From the NCBI GenBank assembly GCA_001618615.1, contig LKHB01000135.1, positions 1 to 24,890 of the forward strand: 24,890 nucleotides of DNA. Direction: 5' to 3'. Below are positions 1 to 6,759 of the stretch, piece by piece. A program made the translations under genes and the position numbers. The notes under the pieces are model-generated. The model made no database searches. It was not told the origin of the DNA and saw nothing but the letters and a program-made list of their open reading frames with translations. Origin of the DNA: Fermentibacter danicus (GTDB taxonomy: Bacteria; Fermentibacterota; Fermentibacteria; Fermentibacterales; Fermentibacteraceae). The stretch's first letter is position 1. Each line of letters starts with the position of its first letter.

Positions 1-26
1 TTCACAGCCTCGGCCTGAAGGAGTGA
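1..26 (+). CDS. C-terminal end of an RCC1-repeat lipoprotein paralogue (partial)
   Basis: Only the last codons of this gene lie in the window. They read HSLGLKE followed by TGA, which is exactly the end of the RCC1-repeat protein that stops at 1316. The identity continues past the stop: positions 2-46 equal 1292-1336 base for base. This is therefore the tail of a third member of the tandem RCC1 family, most of which lies upstream of the window. Its function can only be inferred from the two neighbours. Unlike them, it is not followed by the G+C-rich terminator hairpin. Confidence 0.75.
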
Positions 27-65
27 CCTCGCGCTGAGGGCATACTTGTATCTTCCCGGTCACAC

Positions 66-375
66 CCCGAAGCAGCAGCAGCGCCGTTCCATAATGCTAT
101 CGGCATCCCCAGGTTCTTTCGTATGCCCCCGTGAGTTCACGCCAAACGGCAGAACCCTGCTTCACCCACCCGGGAAACCACTCCGCACGCTTGAGTCGCA
201 CAGCCTTGCCCGGAGTTGCCTCCGATTCACCGCAAGCGGATATTCACACAGTCAGCAAAACCAAAGGGAGGGGCAATTCATGAGCCTGAAACGGATTTCG
301 TTCCTTTTGCTTCCCGTCTGTCTGATCTCCTCGGCGGGGCTTTTCATCGCCTGCGGCAAGAGCCCGTCCGGGCCC
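66..375 (+). repeat. Direct repeat, copy 1: leader and signal-peptide region of the RCC1 array
   Basis: This segment is near-identical to 1395-1704 at a constant offset of 1329 bases, with scattered substitutions and small compensating indels. It covers the non-coding leader, the ribosome-binding site (gggagggg) and the first roughly 30 codons of the lipoprotein gene. A CATAAT hexamer at 90-95 is kept in both copies and could be a -10 box, but no convincing -35 was found. The stretch from 27 to 279 holds nothing else recognised. Confidence 0.85.
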
Positions 376-1316
376 AAGAACGCCCCTACCCCCTCGGTGC
401 TCACCGCAGTCGCCAGTGCAAACGAAGTCNNGCCCTGCGTACCACCAACGCCGCCGGCCTGTCCGTCTGGAGCAACGAGGAGGTCGTCGTTCTCCGGGAC
501 TGCATAGTCGCGTGGGGAGCTAACGACGTAGGCCAGTGCACTGTTCCATATCCCAACAACGGTTTCATCGCGATCGCTGCAAGAGGGTTTCACAGCCTCG
601 GCCTGAGGAACGACGGCTCCATAGCCGCGTGGGGGGATAACTGGTACGGCCAATGTGATGTTCCCTCGCCCAACAGCGGTTTCATCGCGGTAGCGGCGGG
701 ACAATTTCACAGCCTCGGCCTGAGGTCGGACGGTTCAATATCCGCGTGGGGTTTGAACAATTCCGGCCAGTGCGACGTTCCCTCGCCCAACAGCGGTTTC
801 ATCTCTGTCGCGGCGGGAAGTAGCCACTGCCTCGGCCTGAAGTCGAATGGTTCCATAGTCGCGTGGGGGGATAACAACTATCGCCAGTGCAATGTCCCAT
901 CGCCAAACACAGGTTTCACCGCTGTCGCCGCAGGAGATGGTCACAGCCTCGGCCTGAAGGATGACGGCTCCATAGTCGCGTGGGGTTTGAACGGGTACGG
1001 CCAGTGCGACGTTCCCTCGCCCAACAGCGGTTTCAAAGCGGTTGCGGCGGGCAGATACTACAGCCTCGGCCTGAGGGACGACGGTTCCATAGTCGCGTGG
1101 GGGGATAACAACTATCGCCAGTGCAATGTCCCATCGCCAAACACAGGTTTCATCGCTGTCGCGGCGGGATCTGATCACAGCCTTGGCTTGAGGTCGGACG
1201 GCTCCATAGCCGCGTGGGGGAGGAACGACTACGGCCAGTGCACGCTTCCCTCGCCCAACAGCGGTTTCACCGCTGTCGCGGCGGGAGTGAGTCACAGCCT
1301 CGGCCTGAAGGAGTGA
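280..1316 (+). CDS. RCC1-repeat (seven-bladed propeller) lipoprotein with FN3 remnant, broken by an assembly gap
   Basis: The ATG at 280 follows a strong SD (gggagggg). A hydrophobic signal ends GLFIAC, so Cys25 is the likely lipidated residue. Residues up to about 50 (TAVASANEV) match the start of the second FN3-like domain of the paralogue at 1609-3216. At 430-431 there is 'nn', after which the reading continues in another frame with the end of the same FN3 domain (LRTTNAAGLSVWSNEE). From 507 there are seven repeats of 39 residues with the pattern AWGxNxxGQCxVPSPNxGF, then AVAAGxxHSLGL and a DGSI end. Seven is the usual RCC1 blade number. Each repeat carries one Cys. The protein is probably membrane-anchored, either exposed on the surface or periplasmic; its ligand is unknown. 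The frame change reflects missing sequence at the gap, not necessarily a pseudogene. Confidence 0.8.
507..1313 (+). repeat. Seven 117-bp tandem repeats encoding RCC1 blades (first complete paralogue)
   Basis: The 117-base period encodes 39 residues per blade and the repeat stays in frame throughout. Blades 4 and 6 share an exact 70-base identity (849-918 and 1083-1152, exactly two periods apart). This points to recent homogenisation within the gene. Confidence 0.9.
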
Positions 1317-1340
1317 CCTCGCGCTGAGGGCATACTCGAC

Positions 1341-1372
1341 GCTCCCCGGGGCGGGTCGCCGCTCCGGGGAGC
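1341..1372 (+). terminator. Rho-independent-like hairpin after the first RCC1 gene
   Basis: Stem gctccccggggcgg pairs with ccgctccggggagc around a 4-base loop: 14 pairs including one G.U. It starts 24 bases after the stop codon. There is no proper T-run, only ccttccaat. The same element follows the next paralogue at 3241. Confidence 0.65.
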
Positions 1373-1394
1373 CTTCCAATCTCCACGGTTACAT

Positions 1395-1704
1395 CCCGAA
1401 GCAGCAGCCGCGCCGTTCCATAATGCTAGCGGCATCCCCAGGTTCTTTCGTATGCCCCCTGAGTTCACGCCAAACGGCAGAACCCTGCTTCACCCACCCG
1501 GGAAACCACTCCGCACGCTTGAGTCGCACAGTCTTGTCCGGAGTTGCCTCCGATTCTCCCTGAAGCGGATATTCACACAGTCAGCAAAACCAAAGGGAGG
1601 GGGAAACCATGAGCCTGAAACGGATTCCGTTCCTTTTGATTCCCGTCTGCATGATTTGCGCTGCCGGGCTTTTCATCGCCTGCGGCAAGAGCCCATCCGG
1701 ACCG
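1395..1704 (+). repeat. Direct repeat, copy 2: leader and signal-peptide region of the RCC1 array
   Basis: This is the second copy of the segment at 66-375. It carries the leader DNA, the SD and the signal-peptide codons of the complete RCC1 paralogue. Together with the shared 3' hairpins, it shows that whole transcription units were duplicated, not just coding sequence. Confidence 0.85.
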
Positions 1705-3216
1705 GATAACGGCCCCACACCATCGGTTCTCACTGTGGAGTTCACCGGGGGAGACAAGCCTTCCCTGCGCCTGGAAGCCTCTAACGAAGAGGCGGTTTCC
1801 GCCGGAAACGAAACGGACCGGAGCTGCTCCGACACCGGGTCCGAATGCGAAGTCACTGCGACCTGGACGATATGCCCTGATGAAGACTTCCAGTCCTATG
1901 CGCTGTACCGGTCAACGTCCCCCGGCATAGCCGCCGATCATGAAAACGCCGAACTTCTCACGGTCTTCACCGACGCGAACCAGAGGTATTTCGAGGACGC
2001 CACCGTCGAACTGGGCGTCACATACTACTACGCTGTCCGAACCGGCAACGGCACCGGCGTTTTCGCCTGGAGCAACGAAGCGGAGATCACCACCCCCGGC
2101 GCCCCCACACCGTCGGTTCTCACCGCGATCGCCGGTGCGACCGAGGTAGCTCTGTCATGGACCAGTTGCCCCGATGAGGACTTTGCCCGCTACACCCTCT
2201 ACCGTTCCTACGTCGCCGGAATAGCCGGCGACACCCTCTCGGCGGAGAAGCTCGGCGTATTCACCGATCCCGGCGTGCTTGCCTTCAACGATTCCACCCT
2301 CACGCAGACCACCGCCTACTACGCCCTGCGTACCACCAATGACGCAGGCCTGTCCGTCTGGAGCAACGAGGAGACCGCCGTTCTCCGGGGCTGCACCGTA
2401 GTCGCGTGGGGGGGGAATGACTACGGCCAGTGTGACGTCCCCTCGCCCAACAATGGTTTCATCGCGGTAGCGGCAGGAGGTGGTCACAGCCTCGGCCTGA
2501 GGAACGACAGCACCATAGTCGCATGGGGAAACAACAGCTTCGGCCAATGCGACGTCCCCTCGCCAAATAACGGTTTCACCGCGATCGCAGCGGGATACGA
2601 TTACAGCCTCGGCCTTAGGGACGACGGCTCCATAGTCGCGTGGGGAAGGAACGACTGCGGCCAGTGCGACGTTCCCTCGCCCAACACCGGTTTCATCGCG
2701 GTCTCGGCGGGGGGAGGATTGCACAGCCTCGGTTTGAGGAACGACAGCTCCATATCCGCGTGGGGTTGGAACAGCGACGGCCAGTGCGACGTTCCCTCGC
2801 CCAACAGCGATTTCATGGCTGTCGCGGGGGGATGGGCTCACAGCCTCGGCCTGAAGTCGAATGGCTCCATAGTCGCGTGGGGATATAACGGCTACGGCCT
2901 GTGCGACGTCCCCTTGCCCAACAGCAGTTTCATCGCCGTCGCGGCGGGATGGGCTCACAGCCTCGGCCTGAAGTCGAATGGCTCCATAGTCGCGTGGGGG
3001 AGGAACAACTATAGCCAGTGCACGGTTCCTTCACCCAACAGCGCTTTCATCGCCGTCGCGGCGGGAGCTTATCACAGCCTCGGCCTGAAGTCGAATGGCT
3101 CCATAGTCGCGTGGGGTTCGAATGACTACGGCCAGTGTACGGTTCCCTCGCCCAACAGCGGTTTCACCGCTGTCGCGGCGGGAGTGAGTCACAGCCTCGG
3201 CCTGAGAGAGGAATGA
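1609..3216 (+). CDS. FN3-like/RCC1-repeat lipoprotein (seven-bladed propeller)
   Basis: This 535-residue protein starts at an ATG behind gggaggggg. The signal peptide ends LFIAC at Cys25, giving a probable lipoprotein. After a low-complexity linker (about 26-80) come two fibronectin-III-like domains, roughly 82-163 and 178-259. Each has the CPDEDF..Y.LYRS start and a WSNE end. Residues 265-533 are seven RCC1-type repeats of 39 residues (one of 40) with the AWGxNxxGQCxVPSP signature; the fifth blade reads GLC instead of GQC. RCC1 domains fold as seven-bladed propellers that bind partners. A bacterial lipoprotein of this form is probably a surface binding or adhesion module, which is inference. 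It is the only complete member of the array in this window. Confidence 0.88.
   Translation: MSLKRIPFLLIPVCMICAAGLFIACGKSPSGPDNGPTPSVLTVEFTGGDKPSLRLEASNEEAVSAGNETDRSCSDTGSECEVTATWTICPDEDFQSYALYRSTSPGIAADHENAELLTVFTDANQRYFEDATVELGVTYYYAVRTGNGTGVFAWSNEAEITTPGAPTPSVLTAIAGATEVALSWTSCPDEDFARYTLYRSYVAGIAGDTLSAEKLGVFTDPGVLAFNDSTLTQTTAYYALRTTNDAGLSVWSNEETAVLRGCTVVAWGGNDYGQCDVPSPNNGFIAVAAGGGHSLGLRNDSTIVAWGNNSFGQCDVPSPNNGFTAIAAGYDYSLGLRDDGSIVAWGRNDCGQCDVPSPNTGFIAVSAGGGLHSLGLRNDSSISAWGWNSDGQCDVPSPNSDFMAVAGGWAHSLGLKSNGSIVAWGYNGYGLCDVPLPNSSFIAVAAGWAHSLGLKSNGSIVAWGRNNYSQCTVPSPNSAFIAVAAGAYHSLGLKSNGSIVAWGSNDYGQCTVPSPNSGFTAVAAGVSHSLGLREE
2401..3213 (+). repeat. Seven tandem repeats encoding RCC1 blades (second complete paralogue)
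   Basis: The repeats have a period of 117 bases (39 residues). The third blade has one extra Gly codon (SAGGGLHSLGL). The last blade is nearly identical in DNA to the last blade of the upstream gene. Confidence 0.9.
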
Positions 3217-3643
3217 TCCCGGGCTGAGGGCATACTCGACGCTCCCCGGGGCGGATCGCCGCCCCGGGGAGCCTTCAATGCTAGGATCGCACGAGCGTAT
3301 TTCGGATGCCTGATGAAGCGGTTGCCCTCCGACAACCCCCTGTTCGAATACTCCGAAGGCTCATGCGGGGAGCTTTTCAATCGTCTGGAGGGATGCCGGA
3401 TCGCTGTATCCAGCGATGTATTCAACCGAAACACGGAGGCGCCATCGAACATGCAGTCGCGCCCATCGGCGGGATGGTGACCGCCGGCATACAGACAAGT
3501 GACCGGGCTTTCGCTCCAAGTTCTGGGAATGCTGCGGCTGCTTGCGGGGGAAGAGCGGAAATCAGCATCATCACTTAGGGCAACAATCGTTTACCAGCCT
3601 GTCTCAAGCATCTCGAGCCGGGGCTGGGCCGGCCGGAGGAAAG
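3217..3643 (+). other. Intergenic region with terminator, otherwise nothing recognised
   Basis: Apart from the hairpin at 3241-3272, this 427-base stretch holds no convincing gene. The open frames that cross it lack an SD and their translations have no recognisable motif. The SD ggagga of the next gene ends it. No clear -35/-10 pair was found. Confidence 0.5.
3241..3272 (+). terminator. Perfect hairpin terminator after the second RCC1 gene
   Basis: Stem gctccccggggcgg pairs perfectly with ccgccccggggagc (14 bp) around the loop atcg, starting 24 bases after the stop codon. It is homologous to the hairpin at 1341-1372. Only a short cttcaatg follows, so the T-run is weak. Confidence 0.7.
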
Positions 3644-4609
3644 ATGGCGGGCAACATCGCGCTGTTCGCAGCAGGGCTGCTCATGCTGTGGGTGAGCAGC
3701 GAGGTCATCATCAGGAACATCACGCCCCTTGCGAGAATCCTCGGGGTGAAGGAGCTGGTCGTCACCGTCCTCGGCGTGAGCATCCTGTCCAGCCTTCCAG
3801 AACTCACCGTCTCCGCCTTCGCAATAGCAGCCGGCAACTCCGACGTTTCCGTGGGCAACGTGATAGGCTCCAACTTCGTCACGCTGACGTTCGTCACCGC
3901 CGTCTGCGCCCTGATCCGCCCCATCGACATCCACCGCGACGTGCAGGAGAGGGAGTCGAGCTGGATGATCCTCTCCTCCGCGCTCGTACTGATCCTTTCG
4001 ATGGACGGGATCCTCAGCCGCTCCGACGGCTGCATCCTGATACTGACCTATCTCCCCTACATCCACAGCGTTCTCTCGACCGCGCACGAGGGAGTGGAAA
4101 GGTCCGCCCCCGACGGACGCCCCGTCTGGAGGAAGCTCGTCAAACCCGCAGGATTCACTCTTGTCGGCATCCTGGGCCTCATCTTCAGCTCGAAGCTTTC
4201 CCTGGACTCGGGCGAGAAGCTGGGACAGGCGGCGGGGATACCCGCGCTTCCCCTCGGCGTTGTGCTCTTTGCGTTCGGAACGAGCCTGCCGGAGCTGGCG
4301 ATCAGCATGTCCGCCACGCTCAAGCGCAAGGCCGACGTCACCATCGGAGAGGTTTACGCATCCAACATCTTCACGCAGATGGTCGTACTGGGCATCTGCT
4401 GCCTCATCTCGCCCATCACGGTCGCACCGTCGATGCTTTCGTTCGCCATGCCGCTGCTCGTACTGGCGACAGTCGTAATACAGCTCTTCGTGACGAGCGG
4501 GCTGCGGGTTACGAGACGCGAAGCGATTGGTCTGCTGATCTTCTATGCCGTCTTCGTCGTGAACCAGTTCCTCGACTTGCCCTCCCTCTCGGAGATGCTC
4601 GGATTCTGA
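3644..4609 (+). CDS. Ca2+/cation antiporter of the CaCA superfamily
   Basis: This 321-residue polytopic inner-membrane protein belongs to the YrbG/CaxA-like sodium/calcium exchanger family. Both alpha-repeats are visible. The first (about 44-79) has SLPEL with Glu53 and then GNVIGSN. The second (about 208-243) has FGTSLPEL with Glu217 and then GEVYASN. The paired Glu residues are the known cation ligands of the family. The second repeat has Glu and Tyr-Ala where GNxxGSN is usual. The start at 3644 was chosen because ggagga lies 5 bases upstream; the frame is open further upstream but the protein there is not membrane-like. The protein probably exports Ca2+ against Na+ or H+. No close partner gene is seen. 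Confidence 0.88.
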   Translation: MAGNIALFAAGLLMLWVSSEVIIRNITPLARILGVKELVVTVLGVSILSSLPELTVSAFAIAAGNSDVSVGNVIGSNFVTLTFVTAVCALIRPIDIHRDVQERESSWMILSSALVLILSMDGILSRSDGCILILTYLPYIHSVLSTAHEGVERSAPDGRPVWRKLVKPAGFTLVGILGLIFSSKLSLDSGEKLGQAAGIPALPLGVVLFAFGTSLPELAISMSATLKRKADVTIGEVYASNIFTQMVVLGICCLISPITVAPSMLSFAMPLLVLATVVIQLFVTSGLRVTRREAIGLLIFYAVFVVNQFLDLPSLSEMLGF

Positions 4610-4717
4610 GCAGGACCAGCAGGGCGCCGGGCCGTTCCGGATGAAGGATACTGGTTGCCGACGGGGTGACCGCGTACAATACCGCCAGGCACCGCAAGAC
4701 AGAGAAAGGAGGTTGCA

Positions 4718-4930
4718 ATGGGCTCCATAAGGTTGGGTTTCTTCGACAGGCTCGCGCTTATCCTCTCGGTCACGGGCGCCATCGACTGGGGGCTGGTGGG
4801 AATACTGAAGAAGGAACTGTTCAGCGGGATCATCGGCCTTTCGGCCGCTGTCGCAACAATCATCTACGTCATCATCGGCGTCGCCGGCGTCTGGAGCCTG
4901 ATCTTCATCCTGCCCAGGACAGGCAAGTAG
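4718..4930 (+). CDS. DUF378-family small membrane protein
   Basis: This 70-residue protein has two hydrophobic segments and the family pattern LILSVTGAIDWGLVGI, then a second helix with IIYVIIGVAGVWSL. These match DUF378 (YuzA-like) proteins, whose function is not known. The SD aaggagg sits about 5-6 bases before the ATG. A TACAAT hexamer at 4675-4680 could be a -10 box, but the matching -35 is poor. The gene lies 108 bases after the antiporter and 260 bases before perR, so it may be its own unit. Confidence 0.85.
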   Translation: MGSIRLGFFDRLALILSVTGAIDWGLVGILKKELFSGIIGLSAAVATIIYVIIGVAGVWSLIFILPRTGK

Positions 4931-5132
4931 CCGCAGGTTCCGAGGAATTACCGACGATACCGCCTTCACGCACCTGTCTGATCCGGTGGTTCGGAGGCGG
5001 AGTGGAGGAGTTTCGCCGTCCGCCGTGAGGGAGCCGCCCCGGCATCGTCCTACGCGTAGTGTCCTCCGTCGTCTTCCCTTTCTGAAACCGATACAGAATG
5101 CCCTGCCATAAGCAGTGTGAGAAGAGCCGGGG

Positions 5133-5161
5133 TTGACCGTAGTCTTGTTGAGAATTATTCT
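5133..5161 (+). promoter_or_regulatory. Promoter of the perR-like gene
   Basis: The -35 box is TTGACC at 5133-5138 and the -10 box is TATTCT at 5156-5161, separated by exactly 17 bases. Transcription would start near 5168, about 23 bases before the ATG. The -10 box lies inside the Fur/PerR-type palindrome. Confidence 0.7.
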
Positions 5162-5164
5162 TAA
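5148..5164 (+). promoter_or_regulatory. PerR/Fur-type operator (8-1-8 inverted repeat)
   Basis: TTGAGAAT, one spacer T, then ATTCTTAA form an inverted repeat with 7 of 8 matching pairs. This resembles the 7-1-7 Fur/PerR box. It covers the -10 box of the regulator's own promoter, which implies autorepression. Confidence 0.7.
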
Positions 5165-5190
5165 GAAGTATTGAGTCGCGATAGGAGACC

Positions 5191-5658
5191 ATGAAGAACA
5201 GGGACAAGGCACTGGCCAGGCTGAAGGAGACACTCGAGACCAACGGTCTGAGGATGACCCAGCAGCGTATCGAGGTCTATCTCGCGGTCGCCGCCTCCGG
5301 TTGCCATCCCTGCGTTTCGGAAGTGCATGAAATGGTTCGCGAAAACCTTCCGACAGTCTCGCTGGACACAGTTTACAGGACTCTCTGGAAGCTCTCCGAA
5401 CTCGGCCTTGTCGCCCCGGTCTCCTCGTCGGGCGACAGGGTGAGGTTCGATGCCTACATGCGCCGGCACCATCATTTCGTCTGCGCCAGATGCGGAGCCG
5501 TCTATGACTTCGACAGCCCGTCACTCGACGAAATCCGTATTCCGGAGGAGGCCTGGAGCCTGGGATGCGTCTGGAACTCGCACATGGAACTCAGGGGCAT
5601 CTGTCTCGGATGCTGCAACGAGGGCGGCGGGACGGAGGAGGGACATGCAGAAGGATGA
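5191..5658 (+). CDS. perR: Fur-family peroxide-sensing regulator (PerR-like)
   Basis: This 155-residue DNA-binding repressor starts at an ATG preceded by aggag. The winged helix includes LRMTQQRIEVY (about 20-30) and the recognition helix TVSLDTVYRTLWKL (about 55-68). The metal-binding half has HHHFVCARCGAVYDF with Cys98 and Cys101, and a second CxxC (Cys138/Cys141). The residue in the VYDF position (Asp106) is Asp, as in PerR, where Fur proteins usually have Glu. His39 and the His93-95 cluster could supply the remaining regulatory ligands. The peroxiredoxin gene 154 bases downstream supports a peroxide-stress role. The palindrome on its own -10 box suggests autoregulation. PerR is the best call; Fur or Zur is not fully excluded. 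Confidence 0.85.
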   Translation: MKNRDKALARLKETLETNGLRMTQQRIEVYLAVAASGCHPCVSEVHEMVRENLPTVSLDTVYRTLWKLSELGLVAPVSSSGDRVRFDAYMRRHHHFVCARCGAVYDFDSPSLDEIRIPEEAWSLGCVWNSHMELRGICLGCCNEGGGTEEGHAEG

Positions 5659-5740
5659 CGGAGGGCTCACCGGGAACTTCGGCAAGCCCTCCGAAGGTTC
5701 CGGGCTCGTCACCGCCGAGGTGCGGCGCCTTGCGGAATGA
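5645..5740 (+). CDS. Possible 31-residue small protein overlapping the end of perR
   Basis: ATG at 5645 to TGA at 5738-5740, with ggagg and gaggg just upstream, overlapping the last 14 bases of the perR-like gene in another frame. The product begins MQKDDGGLTGNFGKPSEG. No family is recognised. The LTGNFGKPSEG stretch faintly recalls the N-terminus of catalases, which often accompany PerR. The SD may simply be coding sequence of perR, so this is tentative. Confidence 0.3.
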   Translation: MQKDDGGLTGNFGKPSEGSGLVTAEVRRLAE

Positions 5741-5812
5741 GCCGGGAGGACGGGGTTGAAGACGCGAAGTGACGAAATGAGAAGAGACACACACACAACT
5801 AAGGAGGATACC

Positions 5813-6517
5813 ATGCGCGATGAACACGAGGTCGATTGCTGCTGCGAGGAGGAGGCCGGCATACCTTTGATCGGCGATCCCGCTCCGGCATTCAGGGCCG
5901 TGACGACGAAGGGTGTAATCAACTTCCCCGAGGATTACAAGGGCAAGTGGGTCATTCTCTTCAGCCATCCGGCGGACTTCACTCCGGTCTGCACCACGGA
6001 GTTCATGAGCTTCGCCCGGATGCAGGACGAGTTCAAGGCTCTCAACTGCGAACTGCTGGGCCTCTCGATCGACAGCCACTTCAGCCACATCGCCTGGCTG
6101 CGCACGATCCGCGAGAAGATCGAGTGGAACGGGATGAAGGGGATGGACGTCAAATTCCCCGTCATCGCCGACCTCTCCATGGATGTGGCCTTCAAGTACG
6201 GCATGGTGCAGCCGTCCTCGAGCGACACCCAGGCCGTGAGGGCCGTGTTCTACATCGACCCCGAGTCGAAGGTGCGCGCACTCATGTACTACCCGTCCTC
6301 GAACGGCAGGAACTTCGACGAGATCAAGCGCCTGCTCCAGGCGATGCAGACCTCGGACAAGCACAAGGTGGCGACGCCGGCCGACTGGCGCCCCGGCGAC
6401 AAGGCGATCATCCCGCCTCCTGCAACCACGGACAAGGCGGACGAGAGGGTGAAGGGGGCAGGCTCCGACTACGAGTGCCTCGACTGGTTCCTCTGCTTCA
6501 AGAAACTGCCCGAATAA
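5813..6517 (+). CDS. Peroxiredoxin (AhpC/Prx6-type)
   Basis: This 234-residue thiol peroxidase reduces H2O2 and organic peroxides. The ATG at 5813 has the SD aaggagg; the frame is open upstream, but this start is clearly marked. The active site is HPADFTPVCTTEF with peroxidatic Cys60. The C-terminal extension ends ECLDWFLCFKKL with Cys222 and Cys228, as in the long archaeal-type peroxiredoxins with a C-terminal arm. An unusual Cys9-Cys10-Cys11 triplet followed by acidic residues stands before the domain. It lies downstream of the PerR-like gene, probably in the same peroxide regulon, although no separate PerR box was found in the 154-base gap. A strong hairpin follows. Confidence 0.93.
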   Translation: MRDEHEVDCCCEEEAGIPLIGDPAPAFRAVTTKGVINFPEDYKGKWVILFSHPADFTPVCTTEFMSFARMQDEFKALNCELLGLSIDSHFSHIAWLRTIREKIEWNGMKGMDVKFPVIADLSMDVAFKYGMVQPSSSDTQAVRAVFYIDPESKVRALMYYPSSNGRNFDEIKRLLQAMQTSDKHKVATPADWRPGDKAIIPPPATTDKADERVKGAGSDYECLDWFLCFKKLPE

Positions 6518-6534
6518 CATCCCGGGTGCTGAAA

Positions 6535-6560
6535 GGGGGAGCCCCGACCGGGGCTCCCCC
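6535..6560 (+). terminator. Strong hairpin after the peroxiredoxin gene
   Basis: Stem gggggagcccc pairs perfectly with ggggctccccc (11 bp) around the loop gacc, starting 18 bases past the stop. It is followed by gtcacatttcc rather than a clean T-run. Confidence 0.75.
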
Positions 6561-6649
6561 GTCACATTTCCCCGACCCCTGCGGATCTATCAACCCGGGA
6601 ACGAGTCAGTCGGTGCCTTCCGTCCGGGACGGACTGTTCCAACCGGGAC

Positions 6650-6678
6650 TTGGGCCGCGAGGACTCAATCCTTATATA
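6650..6678 (+). promoter_or_regulatory. Promoter of the leader ORF and S41-like gene
   Basis: TTGGGC at 6650-6655 and TATATA at 6673-6678 are separated by 17 bases. TATAGA two bases further on is an alternative -10. The predicted start near 6685 lies just upstream of the SD of the small ORF at 6709. Confidence 0.55.
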
Positions 6679-6708
6679 GATTCAAGCGTTGCCCAGGGAG
6701 GCGGAGGA

Positions 6709-6759
6709 ATGAGGGAGGACGACCTGTCCGGAACTGAAAGGCTTGCGGTGCTCCGATGA
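6709..6759 (+). CDS. 16-codon leader ORF coupled to the S41-like gene
   Basis: ATG at 6709 is preceded by agggagg at 6695-6701 and encodes MREDDLSGTERLAVLR, then TGA. The stop TGA (6757-6759) overlaps the ATG of the next gene (6756-6758) as ATGA. The downstream gene has no good SD of its own, so translation of this short ORF probably delivers ribosomes to it. It may be a coupling leader rather than a functional peptide. Confidence 0.5.
   Translation: MREDDLSGTERLAVLR

Noticed and set aside
280..507. First RCC1 gene as a frameshifted pseudogene
   Set aside because: The frame change coincides exactly with the 'nn' join, and both sides match the intact paralogue, so missing sequence is the simpler explanation.
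507..3213. Regular 117-base repeats considered as a CRISPR or satellite array
   Set aside because: The repeats are coding, in frame and spell RCC1 blades; there are no short palindromic repeats with unique spacers.
3335..3365. gttcgaat motif resembling a tRNA T-arm
   Set aside because: No acceptor stem, D-arm or anticodon arm could be folded around it on either strand.
3542..3643. Upstream in-frame start for the cation antiporter
   Set aside because: The extra 34 residues are polar and unrelated to the family; the ATG at 3644 has a clear SD.
3575..5524. Long open frame on the minus strand opposite the antiporter, DUF378 and perR genes
   Set aside because: It is antisense to well-supported genes, its translation is low-complexity and Arg/Asp-rich, and it has no SD or domain. 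G+C-rich codon bias on the other strand explains it.
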